A stretch of DNA of 64,000 nt from Ignavibacteriales bacterium (GTDB lineage Bacteria > Bacteroidota > Ignavibacteria > Ignavibacteriales > Melioribacteraceae): the NCBI GenBank assembly GCA_020635275.1, contig JACKAA010000005.1, positions 124,001 through 188,000 on the forward strand, given 5' to 3'. Made by a program: the position numbers and the translations under genes. This document shows positions 1 through 10,052 of the stretch, one piece after another (within the stretch, counting starts at the first letter, position 1; every line of letters starts with the position of its first letter). The notes under the pieces were generated by a model. It did no database searches and was not told the DNA's origin. It saw only the letters and a program-made list of their open reading frames with translations.

Positions 1-2841
1 ATTAGTTTAGGTGAATTAGTTGTTACAGCTGAAAGGAAAATTATTAAAGAGGACGTTTCTGCTAGTATTACATCTATATCTTCTCAGGAAATTGAAGAAT
101 TACCCATTACTTCTGTTGAAGGTGCAGTAGGATTGCAAGCCGGTGTTGAAAGCGGTTTAGTCATTAGAGGCGGTTCTGCTGATGAAGCATTATTTCTTAT
201 GGACGGTTTTTCAATGCGCGATCCAAGAAATAATCAACCTATTACAAATGTAGCCCTTAGCGGTATTGATGAAATATCTTTAGAAAGAGGCGGATTTAAT
301 GCAGAGTATGGTCAAGTAAGGTCAGGAATATTAAATATAGTTACTAAAGATGGAAGTACTGATAATTGGAGTGGAACAATTACATTTAAGGCAAGCCCTC
401 CAAGTTCAAAACATTTTGGAATTTCTCCGTATGATAAAAACTCAATGTGGCTGAAACCTTACTTAGATCCAGATGTAGCTTATGTGGGAACACAAAATGG
501 CACTTGGGACCAATATACACAAAAACAATACAGAGTATTTGATGGTTGGAATGAAATTTCCCGTCAACTTTTAGAGGATGATGATCCAACAAATGATTTA
601 ACACCTGAAGCTGCAAAAAAACTTTTTGAATGGCAGCATAGAAAAACACCTGTTACAGATCAGTATGATTATGATGTTGATTTGGGCTTTGGCGGTCCCG
701 TTCCACTAGTGAGCAAAATGTTGGGTGATTTACGTTTCTATCTTACTTATAAAAGAACAAGAGAAATGTTATTAGTTCCGCTTACTCGCGATGATTACGT
801 TGATAATAATTTTACTTTTAAGCTAACTTCTGATTTAGCTAAAGGTTTAAAATTAACCTTATCCAGTATTGTCGGCAATAGCTATAATATTGCAATTAAC
901 GGTCCGCAGCAATCATCTCTTGCTGGTACAAATGGTCTGAATAACAGCACACAATATGTTAGAACACCTTCGGATATAATTTCACAATTACAAATGAATC
1001 CATTTGCACGAGCTAGTTTCATTTTCTCAGATGCATACTGGAGTATAGCTGATGTAAACCATTTAGGAATTTCATCAAAATTAACAAATGTAATTTCTGC
1101 GTCTACATTTTATGATGTTAGTTTAGAATATTTTCAAAGAGATTATTTTACAAGACCAACATATTCTAGAGATGAAGAATTAGTTGAACTATTCCCGGGA
1201 TACTTTGTTAATACAGCTCCATTTGGTTTTAGTACAGAAATTGGTACCGGGATAGGTGATGGTTTTACATTTTCAAATAGTACTACAAAAGATAAAACAA
1301 AAACTTCTTCTCTAACATTTAAAATGGATTTGACAAGTCAGATTGACAATAATAATCAAGTTAAGACTGGACTTGAATTTGTTTATAATAATCTAGATCT
1401 CGAATTTGGTTCGTACAATCCAAATTTTCCATTAACAAATACATATATAGATCAACAGTATAATCCAATTAGAGCAGCATTTTATTTGCAAGATAAAATA
1501 GAATTTGAAGGATGGATTGCCAATGTGGGATTACGACTTGATTATAGTAATTCTGGTGTTGATTGGGCTGATATTGATCCTTTTACAAGAAGTTTCTTTG
1601 GTGCTGGGTTTAATGAAAGTGTAGAGTATGATACTAAATCTCCTGAATCAAAATTAGCAATAAGTCCTCGTCTTGGAATATCACATCCAATTACTGAGAA
1701 CTCAAAATTATTTTTTAATTATGGACATTTTCAACAATTGCCAAGTTATGAATGGCTGTTCCAATTATCTAGAGGTTCATTAAATCAAATTACACGTTTT
1801 GGTAATCCAAATTTAGACTTATCAAAAACTGTTTCTTATGAACTAGGATATGATCATGTTTTGTTTGATAACTATCTTATTCAGTTAGCTGGATTTTATC
1901 ATGATGTAACAGATCAAATTGCAGCCACTCAATATTGGAGTGCTGATGCCAGTGTTATATATAATGCTGTAAATTCTAATAGTTATGAAGATATAAGAGG
2001 TTTTGAATTAACTCTAAAGAAAAGCGGTGGCGATTGGTGGAGAGGATTTGTTACTTATACATACCAAGTTAAATCTGCAGGTAGATTTGGAACTGATATA
2101 GTTTATCAAGATCCATCAGAACAAAGAAAGTTTAATAATAATACTGGCAATTTTGCTCAAGATAAACCAATACCACAACCATGGGCAAATTTAGTTTTAA
2201 CTTTCAATTCACCTGATGATTTTGGTCCGGATGTCTTAGGAATTATGCCATTAGCTAGTTGGAATCTTACACTAATTGGTGATTGGCGAGCTGGCTGGAT
2301 GGCTACAAGAAACCCAAATAATGTTGCAGGCGTTTCACAAAACGTACAAACAAAAGATTGGCATAATTTAGATCTAAGATTAGTAAAAGATTTTGATTTT
2401 GATGCCCTGTTAGTAAGTTTTATTATGGATGTTAGTAATGTGTTTAATAATAAACGTCTTTCACTCTTAGGCTTTATGAATGCTCAAGATTATGAAGATT
2501 ATTGGAATTCGCTGCACTTACCAAAAAGTAATGCTTATGATAATATTGTTGGTGATGATAGGTATGGTGAGTATAGAAAACAAGGAGTTGAATTTCAACC
2601 GATTGAACAGGTTGCAAATGTAACAGCTTTAACAAACCCAAATACAAGAGCATTTTATTATGAAAACTCATCAGGTAAATACATGCAATGGGATGGAAGT
2701 ACTTGGTCAGAGGTTAGCAGTTCTAAATTAGATAAAGTAATGGATGATAAAGCTTATATAGATATGCCAAATGAAACATCTTTTAATTTCCTAAATCCAA
2801 GACAAATATATTTTGGAATAAATGTAAGATTTAAGCTATAA
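1..2841 (+). CDS. TonB-dependent outer-membrane receptor (5' end outside window)
   Basis: The reading frame is open from base 1, so the start codon, signal peptide and any N-terminal domain lie upstream. The internal TTG at 133 is not the start. The first visible residues contain LGELVVTAER followed by a plug domain: a VIRGGSADEALFLMDG stretch at about residues 55-70, then FNAEYGQVRSGILNIVTKDG-like residues that end the plug. The remaining roughly 800 residues are rich in alternating aromatic and polar strands and end in INVRFKL, as expected for a 22-strand beta-barrel. The family imports bulky ligands across the outer membrane using TonB energy. The ligand cannot be read from sequence. It heads a run of outer-membrane genes with gaps of about 30-50 bases, suggesting one operon. 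RagA/SusC-type or CarboxypepD-regulated status cannot be judged without the N-terminus. Confidence 0.9.
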   Translation: MSLGELVVTAERKIIKEDVSASITSISSQEIEELPITSVEGAVGLQAGVESGLVIRGGSADEALFLMDGFSMRDPRNNQPITNVALSGIDEISLERGGFNAEYGQVRSGILNIVTKDGSTDNWSGTITFKASPPSSKHFGISPYDKNSMWLKPYLDPDVAYVGTQNGTWDQYTQKQYRVFDGWNEISRQLLEDDDPTNDLTPEAAKKLFEWQHRKTPVTDQYDYDVDLGFGGPVPLVSKMLGDLRFYLTYKRTREMLLVPLTRDDYVDNNFTFKLTSDLAKGLKLTLSSIVGNSYNIAINGPQQSSLAGTNGLNNSTQYVRTPSDIISQLQMNPFARASFIFSDAYWSIADVNHLGISSKLTNVISASTFYDVSLEYFQRDYFTRPTYSRDEELVELFPGYFVNTAPFGFSTEIGTGIGDGFTFSNSTTKDKTKTSSLTFKMDLTSQIDNNNQVKTGLEFVYNNLDLEFGSYNPNFPLTNTYIDQQYNPIRAAFYLQDKIEFEGWIANVGLRLDYSNSGVDWADIDPFTRSFFGAGFNESVEYDTKSPESKLAISPRLGISHPITENSKLFFNYGHFQQLPSYEWLFQLSRGSLNQITRFGNPNLDLSKTVSYELGYDHVLFDNYLIQLAGFYHDVTDQIAATQYWSADASVIYNAVNSNSYEDIRGFELTLKKSGGDWWRGFVTYTYQVKSAGRFGTDIVYQDPSEQRKFNNNTGNFAQDKPIPQPWANLVLTFNSPDDFGPDVLGIMPLASWNLTLIGDWRAGWMATRNPNNVAGVSQNVQTKDWHNLDLRLVKDFDFDALLVSFIMDVSNVFNNKRLSLLGFMNAQDYEDYWNSLHLPKSNAYDNIVGDDRYGEYRKQGVEFQPIEQVANVTALTNPNTRAFYYENSSGKYMQWDGSTWSEVSSSKLDKVMDDKAYIDMPNETSFNFLNPRQIYFGINVRFKL

Positions 2842-2877
2842 AAAAAATAGTTTTTAAAAAAATTCAATAGGTTAAAA

Positions 2878-4974
2878 ATGAGAATATTGAAAAACAACTT
2901 ATTAAATATTTTTATTTTATTAATAATATTTGGAGCAAGCAATTCCAATATAATAAATGCACAAATAGCTCAAGAAATTAAATGGCTCCGGGTGGGTTCA
3001 TTACATAGTTGGTTTTCCAGTTTTGGTGCGGAAATTGAAGTTGGAAGAATTGCAGAACAGTTAGATGGATTAAGATGGGATGCACAATTCCCTTATCAGA
3101 ATCATCAAGCTGCAAAGGGACTATGGATTGGCACAACCAATTATGATGACAGATTTCTAAAAACTACTGTCCCTCATAAAGTTATCGCTGTCGGAACAAG
3201 ATCGGCTGATGCAGTAACCGAAATTATTCCCACTGAATTTAAAATGGAAGGCAGGTTTAATGCTCCAATTGTTATTGTTGACGGAGATATAGCTACAGAA
3301 AATAAGCTAAATGATATTGTTGATGAAGTAAATGAAGACCTTCCGGCAGATAGAGTGATTACTAACTCCTTAAATTCATACATTGGATTGTCTTACACAA
3401 GAAAACTAATGGCATTTAGTCAACAAGATCATGATAATTATTACATCTATGATTATACTTTTAAAAATACAGGTATTATAGATGCTGAAGGAAATACAGA
3501 TCCCAAAACATTGACCGATGTCTATATTTTTCTTCAGTTTAGATATGGCTTTGGTGAAGAAGCAAGATTGTGTGCTTGCGGATGGGCTCCAAACCAAAAC
3601 ATTGCTTGGGGCAGAAATGCTGTAAATCATCAAATAGGGCAAGATCCAACAGACCCTAATTTTGAAATGAGAGCTCAATATACTTGGTATGGAAAACATT
3701 CTTTAGCAGACTATGCATCATTGGGTTGTCCTTATTTTGATAGAGACGGACGTATGGATGCTAGACAATATGTTGGAACTGTAACTCTACATGCGGATAA
3801 AAGTCCGCAAGATAATACAGATGATCCAAATCAGCCTAGTACAACTGTCTCAATTGGTTCGGATACTGAGCAATATGGTTCAAATCCGTTTAATACAGGT
3901 GCGATGACTAGCAAGTATTTAATTATGAACAAAGGTCATGAAATTCCAACACATGCAGAAAAACTTGGAAATGATTTTGCCGATCTTTATGGAAATGATG
4001 GCGGTGGATATTCACAAGGACAAGGATTTGGACCTTACACAATTGCTCCTGGTGATAGTATAAGAATTGTTGTTGCCGAAGCCGTTGCCGGTATAAGTAA
4101 AGTGAAATCTAACGAAGTTGGATTGAATTGGATTAAAGGTTTAAAAGGTGAGATTAATTCATTTGAAATGCCTGACGGTTCAATTACAAGTGACCCGGAT
4201 ACATATAAAGATGCTTGGGTTTTAAGCGGCGAGGATTCATTATTAAATACATTTAGAAAAGCATTAGATAATTTCTCTAATGGTTATAATATTCCCTCTC
4301 CTCCTCCACCTCCAAATGTCTTTGAAGTACAATCCGGTGGGGATAAGATTACATTAACTTGGGCGGATAATGCTGAAAGCTGGCCAAACTTTAAAGGATA
4401 CAGAGTTTACAGAGCAATTGCAAAAGCTGATACATTTTATAATTTGATTTATGAAACAAGTCCAGATAACATAGTAAACACATATAATGATACAGAAGCC
4501 AGAAGAGGATTTGATTATTTTTATTATGTTACAAGTTTTGATGACGGTTCTACAAATAACGGCGTTACATTAGAAAGCAGTAAATTTTATACAATGACAA
4601 ATAAGGGCGCCTATTTAAGAAAACCTGCTGAAGAAGTTTTATCGGCAGTAAGAGTTGTGCCCAATCCATTCCACATTCAGGCACGAAAACTTCAGTTTGG
4701 TGTTGATGCTGGTGATAGAATAGCATTTCTTGGATTGCCGGCAGAGTGCATTATAAAAATATTTACTGAAAGAGGTGATTTAATTGAAACAATTCACCAT
4801 AATGATGGTACCGGAGATGAACTTTGGGATTCAAGAACACTATCAGAACAGATATTAGTTAGCGGATTATATATTGCATACATTGAAGTTACCAAAGACA
4901 TTTATAATGAAGAAGATAAATTAGTGTTAAAAAAAGGTGAATCTATTTTTAGAAAATTTATTGTAATTAGATAA
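2878..4974 (+). CDS. Large secreted protein with FnIII domain and T9SS-like C-terminal tail
   Basis: A 698-residue protein with a signal peptide (hydrophobic residues 8-25, likely cleavage after INA). Residues 30-470 match no family I recognise. A proline run near 472-479 leads into a fibronectin type III-like domain (about 481-575, with ITLTW and YRVYRA strands). The last 110 residues begin with VVPNPF near 593 and end in a short beta-rich segment IFRKFIVIR. This resembles the PNPF-type sorting domains that direct proteins through type IX secretion, although the tail is not a canonical match. It follows the TonB receptor by 36 bases and precedes a PorV-family barrel, which fits a surface-displayed substrate or partner of that receptor. 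Function is unknown; export is well supported, T9SS routing is inferred. Confidence 0.75.
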   Translation: MRILKNNLLNIFILLIIFGASNSNIINAQIAQEIKWLRVGSLHSWFSSFGAEIEVGRIAEQLDGLRWDAQFPYQNHQAAKGLWIGTTNYDDRFLKTTVPHKVIAVGTRSADAVTEIIPTEFKMEGRFNAPIVIVDGDIATENKLNDIVDEVNEDLPADRVITNSLNSYIGLSYTRKLMAFSQQDHDNYYIYDYTFKNTGIIDAEGNTDPKTLTDVYIFLQFRYGFGEEARLCACGWAPNQNIAWGRNAVNHQIGQDPTDPNFEMRAQYTWYGKHSLADYASLGCPYFDRDGRMDARQYVGTVTLHADKSPQDNTDDPNQPSTTVSIGSDTEQYGSNPFNTGAMTSKYLIMNKGHEIPTHAEKLGNDFADLYGNDGGGYSQGQGFGPYTIAPGDSIRIVVAEAVAGISKVKSNEVGLNWIKGLKGEINSFEMPDGSITSDPDTYKDAWVLSGEDSLLNTFRKALDNFSNGYNIPSPPPPPNVFEVQSGGDKITLTWADNAESWPNFKGYRVYRAIAKADTFYNLIYETSPDNIVNTYNDTEARRGFDYFYYVTSFDDGSTNNGVTLESSKFYTMTNKGAYLRKPAEEVLSAVRVVPNPFHIQARKLQFGVDAGDRIAFLGLPAECIIKIFTERGDLIETIHHNDGTGDELWDSRTLSEQILVSGLYIAYIEVTKDIYNEEDKLVLKKGESIFRKFIVIR

Positions 4975-5023
4975 ATGAATATTTTTTTTGAAAATGAGTT
5001 ATATAAATTTTTGGAGAAATAAT

Positions 5024-6019
5024 ATGAGAAAAATAACAATACACTTAATACTTGGAGTAATTGTTGTTTTTAATATTAGTGGCAAGTTATTTGCTCAAGA
5101 AAAATTGGCACAAACTGGAATGCAATTTTTAAGCGTAATTTCAGATGCAAGAGCAGCAGCATTAGCAGGTGCAGTTACTAGCTTAGAAACAAATTCAAGC
5201 GCATTATTTTTTAATCCGGCAACAATGGGTTTTAACACTAATCTGTTTGATGCAAGCTTTAGTATGAATAAATGGATAGCTGATATAAATCATCAAAATA
5301 TAAGTTTATCTGTTAGTCCAGCAGAAGGAGAATATGGAGTATTTGCTCTCAGTTTACAACTTGTAGATTATGGTGAAATTTTAGGAACAGTAGTGGCAAA
5401 TACAGATTTAGGTTACACTGATATTGGTAAATTATCAGCATCATCATATGCAGCTGGATTTGGCTATTCAAAAAGATTATCCGATAAGTTTTCGGTCGGT
5501 GGTCAAGTTAAATATGTTTCGCAAGATTTAGCAGATGCAACGATTCCAGCGACTGATTCCACCACTAAATCTGTTGAGAATAAAGCATCTGGATTAGCAT
5601 TCGATTTCGGTACATTATTTAAGACTGGATATAAAAGTTTGCAATTTGGTATGTCAGTAAGAAATTTTTCTCAAGAATTTAAATATGCTCAAGAAGGATT
5701 TGAATTACCTTTGACATTTTCATTAGGTATTTCAATGAATGTGTTTGATTTTACATCTTTGAAAAAAGAAGAACACTCTTTACTCGTTTCCATCAATGCA
5801 TTAGATGCAAGATCACATTCAGCACAAATTGCTGTTGGCGGTGAGTACACATTTTTAAATAAGTTTATGCTTAGAGCTGGTTATTTAACAAATAGTGATG
5901 AAAACGATGTATCGTTTGGTGTAGGTGCTTCTATATTCGGTTTTGTTTTTGATTACTCATATACGCCTTATGGTGTTTTCGGAAATATTCAAAGATTATC
6001 TGCTCGTTTTAGTTACTAA
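5024..6019 (+). CDS. PorV/PorQ-family outer-membrane barrel protein
   Basis: The start is placed at ATG 5024 because GGAG lies seven bases upstream and a signal peptide follows directly (MRKITIHLILG to LFAQ). The TTG at 4988 would add a hydrophilic stretch before it. The 331-residue product has the family hallmarks: a mature N-terminus followed by DARAAALAGA, then SSALFFNPA, then a beta-barrel ending in LSARFSY. PorV shuttles type IX substrates from the SprA translocon to the surface attachment complex, while PorQ/UPF0164 relatives have other roles, so this could be either. It sits between a secreted FnIII protein and a TIG lipoprotein, which suggests a dedicated partner of the upstream substrate rather than the general housekeeping PorV. 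Confidence 0.8.
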   Translation: MRKITIHLILGVIVVFNISGKLFAQEKLAQTGMQFLSVISDARAAALAGAVTSLETNSSALFFNPATMGFNTNLFDASFSMNKWIADINHQNISLSVSPAEGEYGVFALSLQLVDYGEILGTVVANTDLGYTDIGKLSASSYAAGFGYSKRLSDKFSVGGQVKYVSQDLADATIPATDSTTKSVENKASGLAFDFGTLFKTGYKSLQFGMSVRNFSQEFKYAQEGFELPLTFSLGISMNVFDFTSLKKEEHSLLVSINALDARSHSAQIAVGGEYTFLNKFMLRAGYLTNSDENDVSFGVGASIFGFVFDYSYTPYGVFGNIQRLSARFSY

Positions 6020-6052
6020 AATTTATAAATATTATAAAATTGGAGTTTTATA

Positions 6053-7291
6053 ATGATATTCAGAATTATAAGTAAAAGTGCATTACTGGTTTTCTTGCTT
6101 TTTAGCTTATACTCATGCAGTTATGAGGGTCCAAATGAAATTTTTGATCCAAATGATACTGGTAGTGAAACTCCAGTAATTACAAGTATCGAACCTTCGG
6201 ATCTTGCTCTGGCACGATATACACAAGTTAAAATAACAGGTCAAAATTTTGCTTCTGGATTAGATAGCAATAGTAGAAATTTAGTTTATTTTAATAATGA
6301 AAAGGGAACAGTTGTTTCAGAATCAGCTACTGAAATAATTGTAATTCCACCCGATATTTCAGGTGAAAGTATTACTATTAAAATATCAGTCCCTGGTGCT
6401 TTAACTTTTGCTGAATATGAAAATTATAGGGTTGAGTTAATTAGTAATAAAAGTGATGCTTTTCTTCCAATAGATTTAGTTCAGGCAATTGCGGTTGATT
6501 CTGATGAAAATCTTTATGCTGGAATTAGAAATGGCAATACAATGTATTTTTATGTTGTTGAACCGGGTAAGGATAAAATTGAATTTGCTACTGCAAGAAT
6601 ACCTGTTATTGAAGATATGAAAATTGGTCCGAATAAAGATATTTATTTTGTTCCGGGCAACAGAGATCTTTATAAAATTCCTTCCGGTAGTAATGAAGCA
6701 GCTGCTTTCATTAGATTACCAAAAAATGTTAAGTATTTTGATTTTGACCAAAATAAAAATATTTACATTGGAGGATCAAAAACTGGAATGTTTAGAATAG
6801 CAACAACTGATTCAAGTGTTACTGAAGTTGGCAGTTTTACTGATTTTGATCTGAAATCAATTAGAGTTTTTGATGGTTATGTTTATTATTCTGCTAATTA
6901 TTCTGGAACAGTAGGGACATATCCATTAACCGGTGTATGGAAAAGTAAGATCTCTGAAACTGATGGCAGTTTAAGTGATCCTGAAGTGGTATTTGATTGG
7001 TCAACCTCGGGAAGTTATTCTTTATCAAAAATTGGTACAATTACCTTGGCAATGGATGGAACATTATTCATTGGTTGCGATAGTGAAGAAAATCCAATTT
7101 TAGTTGTTAATGCAAGCGGAAACAGTACTCCATTATATTCTGGACTTTTGTTTACAAAAACCGTCCAATTTGTTTGGGGCAATACAAATACTATTTATCA
7201 TAATGTAGTAAATAGCGATGAAGACATTACAGGTGTTTATGAAATTTTAGTTACTGATTGGGAAAGCGCTCCATATTACGGAAGAGAATAA
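6053..7291 (+). CDS. IPT/TIG-domain lipoprotein with C-terminal propeller-like region
   Basis: A 412-residue lipoprotein: the hydrophobic leader ends in a lipobox (LYSCS), with the lipidated cysteine near residue 22. Residues 42-125 form an IPT/TIG immunoglobulin-like domain (TSIEPSDLA, VKITGQNF, IIVIPPDISG). The rest contains repeated DENLYAGI, KDIYFVPG, KNIYIGG and GTLFIGC strands, spaced as in NHL/SMP-30-type beta-propellers. Proteins of this layout in Bacteroidota bind surface glycans or other ligands next to TonB receptors. It follows the PorV-family gene by 33 bases and probably ends the operon. No ligand can be named. It could equally be a structural partner of the secreted protein at 2878. 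Confidence 0.75.
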   Translation: MIFRIISKSALLVFLLFSLYSCSYEGPNEIFDPNDTGSETPVITSIEPSDLALARYTQVKITGQNFASGLDSNSRNLVYFNNEKGTVVSESATEIIVIPPDISGESITIKISVPGALTFAEYENYRVELISNKSDAFLPIDLVQAIAVDSDENLYAGIRNGNTMYFYVVEPGKDKIEFATARIPVIEDMKIGPNKDIYFVPGNRDLYKIPSGSNEAAAFIRLPKNVKYFDFDQNKNIYIGGSKTGMFRIATTDSSVTEVGSFTDFDLKSIRVFDGYVYYSANYSGTVGTYPLTGVWKSKISETDGSLSDPEVVFDWSTSGSYSLSKIGTITLAMDGTLFIGCDSEENPILVVNASGNSTPLYSGLLFTKTVQFVWGNTNTIYHNVVNSDEDITGVYEILVTDWESAPYYGRE

Positions 7292-7435
7292 AATTTAAAA
7301 GCAATAAACTATTTTGTATAAAAAATTTCTTTGAGAAATAACAAATTTCTTAATTATTCCATTATTGGTGATTTATGAACCAATCAATATTTCCTATTTA
7401 TTTCTAAAATGTAAATCAATATGGAATAATTATAT

Positions 7436-8704
7436 TTGTCGATAAAAATAAAAAAATACCATCCTGCTACTTGGGTTCCTACTCTTTACTTTTCAGAAGG
7501 TTTGCCTTTTGTTGCAACTTCAGTTGTTTCTGTTCTAATGTATAAAAGTCTGGGATTATCAGATTCAGAAATTGCATTTTTTACAACTTTAATAATGTGG
7601 CCATGGACGTTAAAACCTCTTTGGGGTCCCTTATTAGAAATGTTCAAGACAAAGAAACATTTTGTTATTGCAACTCAATTTATTGGAGGTGTTGCATTTG
7701 GTTTGTTAGCATTAACGCTTCCGTTAGAAGGATTTTTAAGATACTCCTTGGTAATGTTTGTAATAATTGCATTTAATTCAGCCACCCATGATATTGCTGC
7801 TGATGGTGTTTATATAAATTCACTATCTTCAAAAGATCAAGCAAAATATGTAGGTTGGCAAGGTGCATTCTATAATGTGGCAAAAGTTCTTTCGCAGGGT
7901 GCGTTAGTTTATATTGCCGGTAAGTTAGAAATTATTATTGGTGTTGTTGAAGCTTGGATGATAGTAATGGGTCTGTTTGGTGCGATTTTAATGTTGATGG
8001 GTATTTATCATTTAAAAATGCTGCCAAGCGGAGGTTCTTCAACAGAAGTAAAAAATGTAAATGAAGCATTTACAACTTTTTGGAAAATTGTTAAATCATT
8101 TTTTGCCAAAAAGTATGTTTTTTGGGGAATTGCATTTATTATATTATTCAGAACTGCCGAAGGACAATTGACAAAAATTGTACCTTTGTTTATGAGAGCG
8201 GCAAGAGAAGATGGTGGACTTGGACTATTAACTGCTGATATTGGAATTGCATATGGCATTTTTGGTGCTGCAGCTTTTGTACTTGGCTCAATTGCAGGAG
8301 GATACTTTATTGCAAAACGCGGATTAAAAAGATCAATATTTATTTTAGCAATAATATTTAATCTTCCTGATGTTGTTTATACATATCTTGCTTTTACTGT
8401 ACCAGAGAGTTTTACTATTATTTGTACCGCAATAACTATTGAGTGGTTTGGTTATGGTTTCGGATTTGTTGGCGTAATTCTTTTTATGATGCAGCAAATT
8501 GCCCCCGGACCTTATAAAATGGCACATTATGCTTTTGCGACTGCTGTAATGAATTTGGGTTTTATGCTGCCGTCAATGGTTAGTGGTTTTATTAGTGATT
8601 ATTTAGGTTACAAAAACTTTTTTGTTTGGGTAATGATCGCAACTATTCCTTCATTTTTAGTCGCTTGGTTTGTACCGTTCAAGGAATTAGAGAAAGATAG
8701 TTAA
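7436..8704 (+). CDS. MFS transporter, PAT/AmpG-like family
   Basis: A 422-residue inner-membrane protein with about 12 transmembrane segments. The N-terminus (HPATWVPTLYFSEGLPF) and the segment WPWTLKPLWGP are typical of the PAT subfamily of the major facilitator superfamily, which includes AmpG muropeptide permeases and acetyl-CoA transporters. A second charged loop with AKRGLKRS and a closing VWVMIATIPSFLVAWFVP segment fit. The start is TTG at 7436; an ATG at 7421 meets a stop after one codon. The next gene encodes a GH20-like lipoprotein and the one after an SSS symporter, so import of an amino sugar or muropeptide is plausible. The 140-base gap upstream separates it from the outer-membrane operon. 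Confidence 0.85.
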   Translation: MSIKIKKYHPATWVPTLYFSEGLPFVATSVVSVLMYKSLGLSDSEIAFFTTLIMWPWTLKPLWGPLLEMFKTKKHFVIATQFIGGVAFGLLALTLPLEGFLRYSLVMFVIIAFNSATHDIAADGVYINSLSSKDQAKYVGWQGAFYNVAKVLSQGALVYIAGKLEIIIGVVEAWMIVMGLFGAILMLMGIYHLKMLPSGGSSTEVKNVNEAFTTFWKIVKSFFAKKYVFWGIAFIILFRTAEGQLTKIVPLFMRAAREDGGLGLLTADIGIAYGIFGAAAFVLGSIAGGYFIAKRGLKRSIFILAIIFNLPDVVYTYLAFTVPESFTIICTAITIEWFGYGFGFVGVILFMMQQIAPGPYKMAHYAFATAVMNLGFMLPSMVSGFISDYLGYKNFFVWVMIATIPSFLVAWFVPFKELEKDS

Positions 8705-8932
8705 CCTGATTGAAAAAAAATCAATGAATAAAATTCTGTTGTAAAATCAAGATTGTAGAAATTATTATCATTTCACAAAATTATGTTTAATAAATCTTTA
8801 GTAATTACCAGATTTTAAATTTCTTCAATAAGTTAACTAAATAAAAATTGTTAAAAATTATTTTCTCTAAAATAAATCGTGTAATAAAATATTCTTATCT
8901 CACCAAATAATTATATTAGGAGAATATCAATT

Positions 8933-9997
8933 GTGAAAAGGGTGATGATTTTTATTTCTGTACTGTTAATATTAATATTTCAGTCATGTGCTTCCTCAAA
9001 ACAAAATACAAAGCTAAACAAATTAAACTGGAAGGCAGTTCATTTATTACATTACAATAATGATGAAGAATTGGAAAAATTGGGTAAACAAATACCGCGT
9101 TTATCTGAAATGGGTATAAACAAAATAATTCTTGAAGTTGACTATCATTTTAATTTTCAATCTCATCCAGAATTAAGACAAACTGATAATCCAATTACAA
9201 TAAAAGGTGCTCAAAAAATTACTAATATCTGTAATGAATACGGCATCGAAATTATTCCTCAATTTCAATGTTTAGGTCATCAGTCATGGGCGGAAGAGAC
9301 TTATAAATTTTTAGAAGTTTATCCTGAACTTGATCTAACACCAAATGCTTTCCCAAATAATAAAGGATTATATTGCAGAGAATGGGATGTGACAAATCCA
9401 AAAGTATATGAAATTATATTTCCTTTAATTAGTGAAATAATTGATGCTTTTAATGCAAAAGCTATGCATGTCGGCATGGATGAAGTTTTCTTATTAGGTT
9501 CTGAACATTCACCAAATACATTTGGACAAGATCCTGCAAAACTTTATGCAAAAGCTGTTAATGATATTTATAACTTTTTGGTAAAAGAAAAAAATGTAGA
9601 AATGTTAATGTGGGGAGACCGTTTAATTGATGCAAATATTATTAATTATGGAGAATGGGAATCTTCAAAAAATGGAACAGCTCCAGCAATCGATTTAATT
9701 CCAAATGATATAATTATTTGTGATTGGCATTATGAAGGATATGATGATTATAAAGATCTAAATGTTAAAGAATATTTGTCTATTCCAATGTTTATAAATA
9801 AAGGTTTTAGAGTTTTGCCGACAAGCTGGAAAAATGTTGAAAATATGAAAACTTTAATGGAATATAGCCTTGAACAAAAAAATGAAAAAATGTTAGGACA
9901 TTTATTTACACTCTGGTCAAACGCAAAAGGAGAAGAATTAGTAAACTATCCGCCATTGGTAGAAGGGCTAAATTTTCTTAAGACTATTTCAAATTAA
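8933..9997 (+). CDS. GH20-like beta-N-acetylhexosaminidase lipoprotein
   Basis: A 354-residue lipoprotein (leader ending IFQSCAS). The body is a TIM-barrel resembling glycoside hydrolase family 20: a QFQCLGHQSWAE strand, CREWDVTNP, then MHVGMDEV near residues 180-187 carrying the catalytic Asp-Glu pair, then LMWGDR and ICDWHY barrel strands. Family 20 enzymes release terminal GlcNAc/GalNAc by substrate-assisted catalysis. The usual HxGGDE motif reads HVGMDE here, and the N-terminal GH20b domain is missing, so substrate preference may differ. Start is GTG 8933, with AGGAGA 11 bases or so upstream. The neighbouring MFS and SSS transporters suggest an amino-sugar scavenging set. Activity is inferred. 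Confidence 0.75.
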   Translation: MKRVMIFISVLLILIFQSCASSKQNTKLNKLNWKAVHLLHYNNDEELEKLGKQIPRLSEMGINKIILEVDYHFNFQSHPELRQTDNPITIKGAQKITNICNEYGIEIIPQFQCLGHQSWAEETYKFLEVYPELDLTPNAFPNNKGLYCREWDVTNPKVYEIIFPLISEIIDAFNAKAMHVGMDEVFLLGSEHSPNTFGQDPAKLYAKAVNDIYNFLVKEKNVEMLMWGDRLIDANIINYGEWESSKNGTAPAIDLIPNDIIICDWHYEGYDDYKDLNVKEYLSIPMFINKGFRVLPTSWKNVENMKTLMEYSLEQKNEKMLGHLFTLWSNAKGEELVNYPPLVEGLNFLKTISN

Positions 9998-10052
9998 CAT
10001 TTAAAACTATTATGTATATTTTAATTAGTAATTAAAAATTTCTGGTGTATCA

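Noticed and set aside
4988..5023. TTG at 4988 as the start of the PorV-family gene
   Set aside because: It would put a hydrophilic stretch before the signal peptide; ATG 5024 has a good GGAG at the right spacing.
8705..8932. Possible small gene or tRNA in the largest non-coding gaps (228 bases here, 229 before hsp20)
   Set aside because: No cloverleaf-like arms or credible reading frame; the sequence is AT-rich and shows only a ribosome-binding site near 8918.
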